Shown one piece after another: positions 19,072-28,461 of a DNA stretch of 32,014 bases. The notes beneath the pieces were generated by a model. That model saw nothing but the letters and a program-made list of their open reading frames with translations. It did not search any database and had not been told where the DNA came from. The position numbers were made by a program, and so were the translations under genes. Origin of the DNA: Verrucomicrobiia bacterium (lineage in GTDB: Bacteria; Verrucomicrobiota; Verrucomicrobiia; Verrucomicrobiales; Akkermansiaceae); assembly GCA_947460915.1 (NCBI GenBank), contig CANHKJ010000003.1, positions 1-32,014 of the forward strand. The letters are read 5' to 3'. Position 1 is the first letter of the stretch; the number at the start of each line of letters is the position of its first letter.

Positions 19072-20457
19072 ATGAAAATAGCAAAAGCTAGCAGCGTCTT
19101 GAGCACAATTCCGACAAAACCAAGCATTTCTCACTGGCTCGAATACACTTTTGTGATAATTTTCGAGACCTTTTTACGCTTCTTCCCGACTTCTGTTGTT
19201 GATCGACTATCGACTTTCATGGGACGTATTGCTTGGATTTGTTTGAAGTCTCGCCGTCGAACAGTCATTAGAAATTGCCGAATTGCTTGGGGTGATCAAT
19301 TAAATCTTGATCAAATCCAAGAATTGTCGAAATCCGTTTTTGAAACTAATGCTGCAAATTTGATTTGTGGTATGAAAATGGCGTTGATGAAAGACGAAAA
19401 GATTACTCCCCACGTTTCCTTTTCAGGCTTAGTCGATTTGCATCAGCAGCTAGAATCATCACCGCACGGCATTTTGTTAGCCCTAGCGCACATGGGCAAC
19501 TGGGAAATTCTCTCCCGACTTAATGCATTGCTGGCTCCAACTAGGTCCAGCGCGGCGTTTTTCCGCCCACTCAATAACCCCTTGATGAATCACATGATAA
19601 AAATGCGACGTGCAAGATCGGGAACAAAGCTTTTTTCTAACAAAGATGGTTTTACGCAAGCCTGCTCTCACCTGCGGATTGGAGGACTTCTCGGAATCCT
19701 CGCTGACCAAAACGCCGGAAATTCAGGCATCCGCATGCCATTTTTCGGCAGGAACACTTCCTGCTCGCCACTCGTGGAGATCCTACATAAAAAAACTAGT
19801 GCAACCATATTTTATGTTTCTATGACGAAAATTGGATCAGCTCGCTGGCATATTGATCTCCGAAAGCATCCAGATGATGAGCCTTGCGATACTTCATCAA
19901 TCATGCGTGGCATTGAAACTTCTCTCAATACCAGTCCCTGTGACGGTTTCTGGTTCCACAATCGATGGAAGTTAGGCGTTAAGCAACCTTTTGTGGTTCG
20001 TCAAACGAGAACCTCAAAGACTCCACATTCACAAAATAAACCCTGGCATATCGTCATTGTGTTATCAAATGATCCCAAAATTTGTCGCGCCTCTCTTCCG
20101 GCAATCGAGCAATTGATCGCACGAGAGAATGACTACCGTTTTTTAGTTTTCAATGCTCCGTTTGATTTTCAGTCCAACAGAGCCTCTCATGCAGTTCTTC
20201 CAAAAGACATTCCGTTGCGTGATTACCTTCGAGTCTTGGATGGAGAACAAACCTCCCCTATTGACATGGTAATTTTCTTCACAGCCCCTGATGAGCAGTT
20301 TGATACGAGAAAAACTTCTGACATTCCCTGGAACGCAGGATTTTCTCAAAAATACTCCACGCTGTTATCCACTCGTATTCCCCTGCCAACTACATCGCTC
20401 TACGAGACCTCGACATGGTATCACTTCATTGATGCGCTGGGCTGCAAAGCCTCTTGA
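19072..20457 (+). CDS. LpxL/HtrB-family lipid A acyltransferase with C-terminal GT9-like (heptosyltransferase N-terminal half) region
   Basis: LALAHMGNWEIL (HxxxxD/E-like catalytic region), FRPLNNPLMNHMIKMRRARSG, LADQNAGNSGIRMPFFGR; C-terminal WHIVIVLSNDPKICRASLPAIEQLI... and AGFSQKYSTLLSTRIPLPTTSLYETSTWYHFIDALG resemble the GT9 N-terminal half. Confidence 0.82.
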   Translation: MKIAKASSVLSTIPTKPSISHWLEYTFVIIFETFLRFFPTSVVDRLSTFMGRIAWICLKSRRRTVIRNCRIAWGDQLNLDQIQELSKSVFETNAANLICGMKMALMKDEKITPHVSFSGLVDLHQQLESSPHGILLALAHMGNWEILSRLNALLAPTRSSAAFFRPLNNPLMNHMIKMRRARSGTKLFSNKDGFTQACSHLRIGGLLGILADQNAGNSGIRMPFFGRNTSCSPLVEILHKKTSATIFYVSMTKIGSARWHIDLRKHPDDEPCDTSSIMRGIETSLNTSPCDGFWFHNRWKLGVKQPFVVRQTRTSKTPHSQNKPWHIVIVLSNDPKICRASLPAIEQLIARENDYRFLVFNAPFDFQSNRASHAVLPKDIPLRDYLRVLDGEQTSPIDMVIFFTAPDEQFDTRKTSDIPWNAGFSQKYSTLLSTRIPLPTTSLYETSTWYHFIDALGCKAS

Positions 20458-20471
20458 GACATTCATTTATC

Positions 20472-21377
20472 ATGCATAAAGCCTTGCAAATTCTCGTTCT
20501 TTCAGATGGCAAACCAGGACATCGCAATCAAAGCCTCGGTTTAGCCGAGGCGGTCCAACGCCTGACTTTTTCTCAAATCCAAGTCATCGAGATCACAAGT
20601 CGCAATCCATTTTCCTCCACCATTCAGACGCTAAAACAAGCCAAATCATTACCCCACCTGGATTTAATCATCGGTGCTGGTCATTCCACTCATATCCCCT
20701 TACTGACTCTTGGAAAAATACTTGATGCACCTACAGTGGTATTGATGAAACCAAGTCTTCCCTGCGCACTATTTGATCTATGTCTCGTTCCGCAACACGA
20801 TCTCGATGCTAAAGATTACCCTCCATACATCATTCCAACAGTCGGCGCTCTGAACCGCATTCAAGCTGGCACATCTTCAAATAATCGTGGACTGATAATG
20901 ATCGGCGGGCCATCCAAAGAATTTGCTTGGAATGGAGAACTACTTCAACGTGCTATTTCTGAAATCGTAACAAGCTCACCACTCGAATGGCATCTCACTG
21001 ACTCACGCCGCACGCCGCATGGTTTTCTGGACACAATTTCCTCACTGCCACTTACCATACACCCACACCAAACAACGACACCCAATTGGCTGCCAGCACA
21101 GCTTGCCGATGTTCGGGAAACATGGGTGACTCAAGATAGCGTCTCGATGATATTCGAAGCACTCAGCAGCAGTGCCGCCGTAGGAATCCTACCATTGCCT
21201 CCCAACAAAAAAATGTCCAAGATCTCGCGCGCAGTGCAACAACTCTGCGAGACTCAACAAGCATCGTTTTTTTCCGATTGGCAAAAATGTCACCTGCTTC
21301 CGGCATCTACCCCGTTGCGCGAGGCTGACCGCTGCGCTCGCTTCCTAGTGCAAGCATTATATCCTCATCGTCTGTGA
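20472..21377 (+). CDS. ELM1/GtrOC1-like putative glycosyltransferase (mitochondrial fission ELM1 family), copy 1
   Basis: ILVLSDGKPGHRNQSLGLAEAV, LIIGAGHSTHIPLL, WHLTDSRRTPHGF, WVTQDSVSMIFEAL. Confidence 0.8.
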   Translation: MHKALQILVLSDGKPGHRNQSLGLAEAVQRLTFSQIQVIEITSRNPFSSTIQTLKQAKSLPHLDLIIGAGHSTHIPLLTLGKILDAPTVVLMKPSLPCALFDLCLVPQHDLDAKDYPPYIIPTVGALNRIQAGTSSNNRGLIMIGGPSKEFAWNGELLQRAISEIVTSSPLEWHLTDSRRTPHGFLDTISSLPLTIHPHQTTTPNWLPAQLADVRETWVTQDSVSMIFEALSSSAAVGILPLPPNKKMSKISRAVQQLCETQQASFFSDWQKCHLLPASTPLREADRCARFLVQALYPHRL

Positions 21378-22483
21378 AAATCATCCAAATCCTTCCCGAA
21401 CTCAACTCCGGAGGTGTCGAACGCGGCACCTGCGAGCTAGCCCAACATCTCGTGACAATCGGGCACGAATCCATCGTGATTTCACACGGTGGACGACTCA
21501 CGAAACGTCTTGCGGAACAAGGCACTCGACACATTACACTACCAGTTCACCGAAAGAGTTTAACTACATTTTTTCTCGTTGCCACCTTACGCCAAATATT
21601 TCTCACCGAGAAACCAGACATCATTCATGTTCGTTCACGAGTGCCCGCATGGATCGCTTGGCTCGCCTGGAAATCACTCCCTCGCTCATCTCGACCACGT
21701 TTCGTCAGCACCTTCCACGGATTTTATTCCGTCAATGCCTACTCACGAATCATGACGCGCGGCGAACAAATCATCGCCGTTTCCGCATCTGTCAAAAAAC
21801 ACATTCTCCAGCACTACCCCATCGCCCCAGAACGCGTCACAGTTATTCATCGCGGGATATCAAACGATTTCTACCATCCGAACTTTCAACCAAGTCCAGC
21901 ATGGATTGAACAATGGCGAAACGAATTTCCACAACTACAGGGCAAGTATTGCATCAACTTACCGGGTCGCATTTCGCGCTGGAAAGGACACGAACATTTT
22001 TGCCATCTCATCCATGCCTTACGACAAAAAAATCTTTCTGTTCACGGCACCATCGCAGGCTCATGTCATCCCAAAAAACAAGAATTCGGCAACGAACTTC
22101 GAGCCTTAATTCAATCCTTAAAACTCACCGATCACATCACTTTTCTCGGTGACCGCACCGACTTGCGTGAAGTCATGTCGGTATCCGATGCCGTCGTCAG
22201 CTTGTCGCTTGAGCCAGAAGCATTCGGGCGCGTGAGCCTAGAGGCAATGGGCTTAGGAAAACCCGTCGCAGCTTACCATCATGGCGGAGTCGCCGAGCAA
22301 CTCGACGCATTGTTTCCTGAGGGAAATGTCACTCCCGGCGATTGGAAATCTGCCGCTGAGCTCATCGCATCGTGGATCGATCAAGCACCCATGCCACCTG
22401 ATGAGAACACTTTTACGTTAGAAAAAATGCTCACCCAAACTGTCGAAGTCTATCATGAAGTTATGGCACGCAAACAAAATTAA
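21374..22483 (+). CDS. Glycosyltransferase family 4 protein
   Basis: GTG start; ILPELNSGGVERGTCELAQHL, HVRSRVPAWIAW, VIHRGIS, LSLEPEAFGRVSLEAMGLGKPVAAYHHGGVAE. Confidence 0.93.
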   Translation: MKIIQILPELNSGGVERGTCELAQHLVTIGHESIVISHGGRLTKRLAEQGTRHITLPVHRKSLTTFFLVATLRQIFLTEKPDIIHVRSRVPAWIAWLAWKSLPRSSRPRFVSTFHGFYSVNAYSRIMTRGEQIIAVSASVKKHILQHYPIAPERVTVIHRGISNDFYHPNFQPSPAWIEQWRNEFPQLQGKYCINLPGRISRWKGHEHFCHLIHALRQKNLSVHGTIAGSCHPKKQEFGNELRALIQSLKLTDHITFLGDRTDLREVMSVSDAVVSLSLEPEAFGRVSLEAMGLGKPVAAYHHGGVAEQLDALFPEGNVTPGDWKSAAELIASWIDQAPMPPDENTFTLEKMLTQTVEVYHEVMARKQN

Positions 22484-23577
22484 AACTTCTTAACTTTATC
22501 AGCTCTTGCGACGAAAAACTGTTGAAGTAATGGTGTAATCTTCGAGCACACCATAGCATCCAAAGGAAGATCAAACACGGAGCTGTGTGAGCAAAAAGAA
22601 TCTACGAAATTCGCATTATCCAAGCGAAGTCGTTGAATCCATTTTTCGTATTCTGCCTTAAGAATAAAGTTTTCGTGCTTAGGATCTATCCGATGTTGAT
22701 TTGATGAAAAGACACTTACAGGTATTCCCGATGCCATTGCCTCGTGCATCATTGACATACTGTCCTCACTCACCAAAACACGCTCGGCTAGGCCCAGATA
22801 TGCGGCAACAACTCGTCTGGCATCGCCCTCACCCGCCCAGCAGGCATCGTAAATGGAGCTTTTGGAAAGCCGATTACGCAGGGCTGACTCCATCTCTCTG
22901 GGCGTACGCCGAGAAGTCGTGATCACCCACCGGAGTCCCTTTTGCGCAGCTACCTCGTTCAATCGATCACCTAGTAAATTCCCATCTTTTTCGCTCCATT
23001 CATAACCAGCACCATTCCCACCAATCATACAGCATGCAATTTTATGATTCAGCGGCGCACGTCCTTCTATAAAATTTTTCGCAGCTAATGCAGTAGTTTC
23101 GTGATTGATCGGCCCGGGCAAAGCTGGAAGCAAAACCACACCAGAAGACTCAAGTGAGGGATCATAATGAATCACCATTCCATAATCAGAAACCGGAATC
23201 GAGCGCGGAGAGCCAATAAAAATACTAAACGCAGATTTTTTTTTCCCTAGTGCGGCTACTGCCCACTGCACCCCACCACCAGACCCAATGATGATATCAG
23301 GCGATTCGCCGAATTTATCTCGGCCCGCCATTCCGCAGCAAGCGAAAGAGAACCCCAACGGCCAACACCTTTGCAGCAAGCGCCCCAACGGCCGCGTCCA
23401 AGCTCGATAGCGCACCTCAGTTACTCTTAATGAATATTCGTAACGCAAGCTGCCTAACATGCCCATTGTCAGAGAACGATGTCCAGCTTTTCTGTCCAGA
23501 ACAACCCAAACTGTTAGTTTTTTCTTGATTTCATTCACGCGACGCAGAAGCGTAAAACATTTCAGCTGAAGAATCAA
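22480..23577 (-). CDS. ELM1-like putative glycosyltransferase, divergent copy 2
   Basis: VWVVLDRKAGHRSLTMGML, IIIGSGGGVQWAVAAL, WVITTSRRTPREME, VLVSEDSMSMMHEAMASGIPVSVF match the same motif series as the 20472-21377 product. Confidence 0.75.
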   Translation of the reverse strand: MILQLKCFTLLRRVNEIKKKLTVWVVLDRKAGHRSLTMGMLGSLRYEYSLRVTEVRYRAWTRPLGRLLQRCWPLGFSFACCGMAGRDKFGESPDIIIGSGGGVQWAVAALGKKKSAFSIFIGSPRSIPVSDYGMVIHYDPSLESSGVVLLPALPGPINHETTALAAKNFIEGRAPLNHKIACCMIGGNGAGYEWSEKDGNLLGDRLNEVAAQKGLRWVITTSRRTPREMESALRNRLSKSSIYDACWAGEGDARRVVAAYLGLAERVLVSEDSMSMMHEAMASGIPVSVFSSNQHRIDPKHENFILKAEYEKWIQRLRLDNANFVDSFCSHSSVFDLPLDAMVCSKITPLLQQFFVARADKVKKF

Positions 23578-23636
23578 ACGCCAATCTCTACTCGGAAAAT
23601 ATAATCCTAGGAGCTCAGAATTTCGTTATCACAGGT

Positions 23637-23666
23637 TTGACATAGGTTCAGAATCACAGCTACAAT
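23637..23666 (+). promoter_or_regulatory. Sigma70-type promoter for the pyruvyl transferase gene
   Basis: TTGACA (23637-23642), 18-bp spacer, TACAAT (23661-23666), 28 bp before the GTG at 23695. Confidence 0.6.
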
Positions 23667-23694
23667 TCACCACAACAACCATAATCAACCGCTC

Positions 23695-24777
23695 GTGAAA
23701 GTTCTTTATTACCTCGACACGTCTACATCGATCAACTGGGGCAGTCAGGCAACCAGTGCTGGCATGCGACAACTTATCGAAAACAATCATCCTGAGGCTG
23801 AATTTATACCTTATACCTTTGCTCCACTACCGCTCAAATTATTCCCTTTTCTCCGAATAATTGCTGACAAAATGCTGCTTTGCAATATTCGCAAAAACAA
23901 TCTCCACAAGGTCAAGTCCATCTTGAGCTGGTATGGAATCGATCAGAACATATACAATCAATATGATGTTGTCTGCTTTAATGGTGAAGGTGCGATGCAT
24001 GACCAGTCTGGTCACTTTTTTCGGATGCTTGCTTCACTTTATGCATTCAAGGCAAATGGGAAAAAAGTGATTTCTATGAATCAAACGATCGACGTCAAAC
24101 CCGGAAGCCTACATGCGGCCATGCTTCAAGCGGTCTATCCACAGCTAGACGCCGTGCTTGTGCGCGAGCCGCTATCTCACAGGTTACTCAATCAACTCAA
24201 CATACCTAATACCGTTCTCGGTGATGCGGCATACGCACTGCCGCGATTATCAGAAGAGGAAATCGAGCAGCATTTCCGCACTTTCGACATCGATACAGGA
24301 TTCATCGCCCTAACAGCTTCCTCGATTCTTGACCGCAACGCTCGCTCAATTGCAACCATGGAAAAAATCATCCGCGCGCTTAAACCGCTGGGTCGTAGAA
24401 TCGTTTTCCTCGCTAATACCAAGACCGACCTCTATCTAGCAAAAAAAATCGCGCAATCTTATCATATTCAGATCATCAGCTACAAAGATGCGCAATACAA
24501 ACAAGCAATGGCGATCATTGCAAAAGCTGATCTTCTCGTCGGAGGTCGTCAACACCCTAACATTTTTGCCGCAATTTATCAAACTCCGTTCATCGGACTA
24601 GCGGGCAACACGCACAAAATGCAAGGTGTGATGGAATTGCTCAATTACCCGATTCAATCCAAAAATTGGGATATCAGCGAGACAGATTTACGAACTTGTG
24701 CAAGGGACATACTCGACGGAAAAATTGATTTTTCCGCAGTTACTGTTCCCATTGTTGCACAACTGACTTTGTATTAA
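23695..24777 (+). CDS. Polysaccharide pyruvyl transferase family protein
   Basis: NWGSQATSAGMRQLIE, DVVCFNGEGAMHDQ, VISMNQTID, LLVGGRQHPNIFAAIYQTPFIGLAGNTHKMQGVMELL. GTG start. Confidence 0.85.
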   Translation: MKVLYYLDTSTSINWGSQATSAGMRQLIENNHPEAEFIPYTFAPLPLKLFPFLRIIADKMLLCNIRKNNLHKVKSILSWYGIDQNIYNQYDVVCFNGEGAMHDQSGHFFRMLASLYAFKANGKKVISMNQTIDVKPGSLHAAMLQAVYPQLDAVLVREPLSHRLLNQLNIPNTVLGDAAYALPRLSEEEIEQHFRTFDIDTGFIALTASSILDRNARSIATMEKIIRALKPLGRRIVFLANTKTDLYLAKKIAQSYHIQIISYKDAQYKQAMAIIAKADLLVGGRQHPNIFAAIYQTPFIGLAGNTHKMQGVMELLNYPIQSKNWDISETDLRTCARDILDGKIDFSAVTVPIVAQLTLY

Positions 24778-24838
24778 GCGAGAAACTCACAACGTCAACG
24801 CAGATCCAGAGTCTGTCATTTTGGACCGAGTCTCGTGA

Positions 24839-25654
24839 TCATGCACGAACAAAAACTCCATTCATGCGGCAACGCTTTTGTAAGCGATAACCACTACGTT
24901 CTAGCAATCGAATCAACGCCGAGTTTTCCGCATGAGCCAGCACCTCACATACAATCATACGGGGCAAGTCGGTTGCTTTTGTTTCTAGAAAATATGGCTC
25001 CAGAATTTCATTCTCCATACCCTCGACATCGATTTTCATACAATGTACTCTAGGAATTCCATTCTCTTCAAGAAACGTGCTCAGTTTGCAAATGCGGATT
25101 CTCTCTCCATGTTCGGATGCCGAGACTACTTGATTTTCACCAGAATTCCCCACCCCTTTGACAAGAACAACCTCTCCCTCCTCGCGTCCTAGCGCAATAC
25201 GGCGCAGATGCAGGTTATTGAGTTGATTTTGCTCGATGTTAAAAGACAACCGTCGGCAAAGAGCATCATCAGGCTCGAAGGCCTCAATGCGCAAATTTTT
25301 CTCTTTTTGCGAGGCCATCCATAGAGAATACGCTCCCACGTTGGCGCCTATATCGAGAAAAACTTCTCCGTCTTGAATCTCGTCACGAAGCAGTTGGCGC
25401 TCATCGTGATCCAGAAACTGCGGCATAAAAATCAATCTTTGCTCGGATAAATTCCCTTTTGATTTCAGACGTAACTTCAATCCCCAGACCACAACATCGA
25501 CCTCCTCACCGATCACCATTTTGAGAGGCTTCCTCAACCAAAAGGTCAATCTTCTCATCAGCTTACCGGTCGGCATGGCATGGCACATGCTAAGATAGCG
25601 CTGTGACCATGCACCTAAGCGATAGCTACCCCAATTAACATTACGTTCCGTCAT
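24839..25654 (-). CDS. FkbM family methyltransferase
   Basis: GEVFLDIGANVGAYSLWMA (SAM-binding motif I), IEAFEPDDALCRRLSFNIEQNQL, VHCMKIDVEGMENEIL. Confidence 0.9.
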   Translation of the reverse strand: MTERNVNWGSYRLGAWSQRYLSMCHAMPTGKLMRRLTFWLRKPLKMVIGEEVDVVVWGLKLRLKSKGNLSEQRLIFMPQFLDHDERQLLRDEIQDGEVFLDIGANVGAYSLWMASQKEKNLRIEAFEPDDALCRRLSFNIEQNQLNNLHLRRIALGREEGEVVLVKGVGNSGENQVVSASEHGERIRICKLSTFLEENGIPRVHCMKIDVEGMENEILEPYFLETKATDLPRMIVCEVLAHAENSALIRLLERSGYRLQKRCRMNGVFVRA

Positions 25655-26099
25655 GCACTGATCTTCGTTGATGAGCCACTTTTTGAAAAGCTAATTTCTT
25701 CGTAAAAAATAATCTTTAGAACGCTAAAAACGTTTACCTTTTTCAGCATATTGAAAATGAACCGCTATGCAAATCGCGGCCGAAGCAACAAATCGCAAAA
25801 CCTCAGGATTCAGCGAAGGTAAAAATCACAATTTGTGGTGGTTTGTTACCCAGCCTTCTACTCATGATTCACAATGGGAATTAGCTCAAAAATCAACCTT
25901 GGCGCAGCATTTTTGTACACTTTCGCAATCGCGTTTGAAATCAAACTACCAGTGACATATCCCAGGCAGTAGCTGGAAAGGAGTTATCGATGATCGTTCA
26001 TAACCGATCCAAGCATTTAAAGCTCCCATTTAACCTACGAAAGACATGGATGATTTCAAAAAAGATTGATTACACTTCAATTTGAAGTAAAATGCGAGG

Positions 26100-26822
26100 A
26101 TGTTTAAACTATTGTCGATTTTTTTCCTAAGCGCTATCGTGGGCCATACTTTTGAGCTTCCTAGCGCTTCGACTCAATGTCTCGTTGGAGTAGCAAAAGA
26201 CTGGAACTCTTCCCACGTCACCCTTCAGCTTTATCAAAAACAAGACAAGGCTTGGGTGAAATCAGGAACATCTTGGAGTGGGAGACTTGGAAAAAATGGA
26301 CTCGTATGGGGCCTAGGCCTTCATCCAGTGTCCGCTGGTGCTGGTATCAAAAAAGAAGGCGACGGCCGCACGCCGGCTGGAGTTTTTCGCATTGGCGGCG
26401 CTTGGGGCGCTGATGCCAGCATTCGCAAGCATGCTCAACTCCCCTATCGTCGTGTGACTTCCCGCGATTTGTGGGTCGAGGATCCGCAATCTCCTTCCTA
26501 CAATCGGCATGTGATCTTACCTCATGAACCAGCCACGGCATGGGAGAAAAAGCAGCAAATGAAGCAAGACGATCCCGCTCACAAACTCAAACTTTTCATC
26601 GCCCACAATGCCCCACCTCAAGTGCGTAAAGGCGCGGGCAGCTCAATCTTTTTCCACATCTGGAGAGCTGGCGGAAGCAAGCCTACCGCTGGCTGCACCA
26701 CCATGGATGAGGCCCGTTTGCGCAGTATGATCGCACAAATCGACCCGACCCGCCAGCCACTCTACGTGATCATGCCACAATCTGAGTATGCGCGCTATCG
26801 GAATGCCTGGAAGCTGCCTTAA
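26100..26822 (+). CDS. Secreted L,D-transpeptidase (YkuD-like) family protein
   Basis: N-terminal signal sequence; GRTPAGVFRIGGAWG and SSIFFHIWRAGGSKPTAGCTTMDEARL (H...GC catalytic motif). Confidence 0.85.
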   Translation: MFKLLSIFFLSAIVGHTFELPSASTQCLVGVAKDWNSSHVTLQLYQKQDKAWVKSGTSWSGRLGKNGLVWGLGLHPVSAGAGIKKEGDGRTPAGVFRIGGAWGADASIRKHAQLPYRRVTSRDLWVEDPQSPSYNRHVILPHEPATAWEKKQQMKQDDPAHKLKLFIAHNAPPQVRKGAGSSIFFHIWRAGGSKPTAGCTTMDEARLRSMIAQIDPTRQPLYVIMPQSEYARYRNAWKLP

Positions 26823-26879
26823 ATCACCATAGTTCCCGATCGCGATTGCAACGCTAACCCGCATCTGCTTCTCTTGTGC

Positions 26880-27404
26880 ATGTCGAATTCCAAACTGCTC
26901 TATTCTTCTCGCTGGCTGTCCATGCACCGCATTGACCACTGGGAATTCGTCAAGCGCCCGCACTCTGATGCCGCAGTCGGCATTTTGGCCATCACCGATG
27001 AGCAAGAGATCGTGCTGGTGGAGCAATACCGCATCCCCATGCAAAAACGAGTAATCGAACTCCCAGCGGGATTGGTGGGAGACGAGCCAGAATTCGCTCA
27101 TGAATCACTCGCTGAAAGCGCGGGCCGCGAGCTCTTGGAGGAAACCGGCTATGCCGCGGCTGCCATCAAAGCCCTCCTCTCATCTCCCACTTCTTCGGGA
27201 ATGACCTCTGAAACCACCCATCTATTCTGGGCCACAGGATTGACCAAAACCCACGATGGCGGTGGGGTGGCAGGCGAAGAAATCTGTGTGCACCGGATTC
27301 CCATAGCAGATCTTCGACATTGGCTGCTAGCACAAGAACAAGGCGGAAAATCCGTCGATCTCAAAATCTACGCTGCCCTCGCTGCAGCAAACGTTCGTAT
27401 TTAA
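26880..27404 (+). CDS. NUDIX hydrolase (ADP-sugar pyrophosphatase-like)
   Basis: VLVEQYRIPMQKRVIELPAGLVGDEPEFAHESLAESAGRELLEETGY, Nudix box REx2EExGx. Confidence 0.9.
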   Translation: MSNSKLLYSSRWLSMHRIDHWEFVKRPHSDAAVGILAITDEQEIVLVEQYRIPMQKRVIELPAGLVGDEPEFAHESLAESAGRELLEETGYAAAAIKALLSSPTSSGMTSETTHLFWATGLTKTHDGGGVAGEEICVHRIPIADLRHWLLAQEQGGKSVDLKIYAALAAANVRI

Positions 27405-27490
27405 TAAGCGCTTTAAACGTCTGCATCAAACGATGCCGCTCCAATCGCTGTTTCATTTTATCCATAACCCACTCACCATCAACATTTACC

Positions 27491-28273
27491 ATGCGTTTTT
27501 CCGGAATTTCCCGACTCTACGGCACTTGCGCTCTTGAGCGATTTCACCAAGCCCATGTCACAGTAATCGGCATTGGCGGAGTGGGCTCTTGGATTGTCGA
27601 AGCCCTCGCCCGTTCTGGAATCGGCCACATCACCATGGTTGATCTCGATGAAATCTGTGTCACCAACGTCAACCGTCAACTTCACGCCATGGATGGCCAA
27701 ATCGGTCGTTTGAAAACTAGCGCCATGGCTGAACGAATCCAAGCCATTCATCCCGACTGTCAAATCACAGAAAAACAAACGTTTTATTCAGAGAAAAATG
27801 CGGATGAATTGCTCGCCTCATCCCCCGACGTTGTCATAGATGCCATCGATGCTGTCCGCCAGAAATGCCACTTGATCGCCGAGTGCAAAACGCGCGGCAT
27901 CCCTATAGTTACCGTCGGCGCCGCAGGCGGACGGCGAGATCCTTCCTGCATTCAAATCGCCGATTTGGCAATGACCTGCCACGATGCACTTCTACTCCAA
28001 ACCCGAAAAAATTTGCGTAGCCACCACGGCTTCCCTAAAGCGCCAACAGGTAAAAAAATCAAAAAAATTGGGGTTACTGCCATTTTTTCGACCGAGTCTC
28101 CCGTTTTTCCTCAATGTGATGGATCAGTCTCGACGCAGCGCCCTGAGGGCGCAAATCTACGACTCAGTTGCGATTCAGGCTACGGTACAGCCACTCCTGT
28201 GACCGCCACATTCGGCATGATCGCGGCAGCACAAGCATTGGAAATTTTGAAAAAAAGCGTCACAGATTCTTAA
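27491..28273 (+). CDS. tcdA: tRNA threonylcarbamoyladenosine dehydratase-like ThiF/E1 protein
   Basis: RFSGISRLYGTCALERFHQAHVTVIGIGGVGSWIVEALARSGIGHITMVDLDEICVTNVNRQLHA characteristic of TcdA/YgdL. ATG at 27491; the upstream ORF extension overlaps the NUDIX gene. Confidence 0.92.
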   Translation: MRFSGISRLYGTCALERFHQAHVTVIGIGGVGSWIVEALARSGIGHITMVDLDEICVTNVNRQLHAMDGQIGRLKTSAMAERIQAIHPDCQITEKQTFYSEKNADELLASSPDVVIDAIDAVRQKCHLIAECKTRGIPIVTVGAAGGRRDPSCIQIADLAMTCHDALLLQTRKNLRSHHGFPKAPTGKKIKKIGVTAIFSTESPVFPQCDGSVSTQRPEGANLRLSCDSGYGTATPVTATFGMIAAAQALEILKKSVTDS

Positions 28274-28461
28274 ATATTCATTGACATTACCGCAAGATCT
28301 GCTTGTCTCGCTTCGGTTTATATCGTTGCAGAGCGTAAACGATCTTGCTGATTGAATGAGAAGGACCTGACCTCTCTCGCACAGCTCCTCATATCGATCG
28401 CTGAAACAGCGGAAAAGCCGCATGAACCTCATTTTTTTCTTTTCCCCATTTTCTCATTTCC

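Noticed and set aside
27320-27490. N-terminal 57-residue extension of the TcdA-like ORF
   Set aside because: Overlaps the NUDIX gene and lacks E1-family similarity; ATG at 27491 matches the family start.
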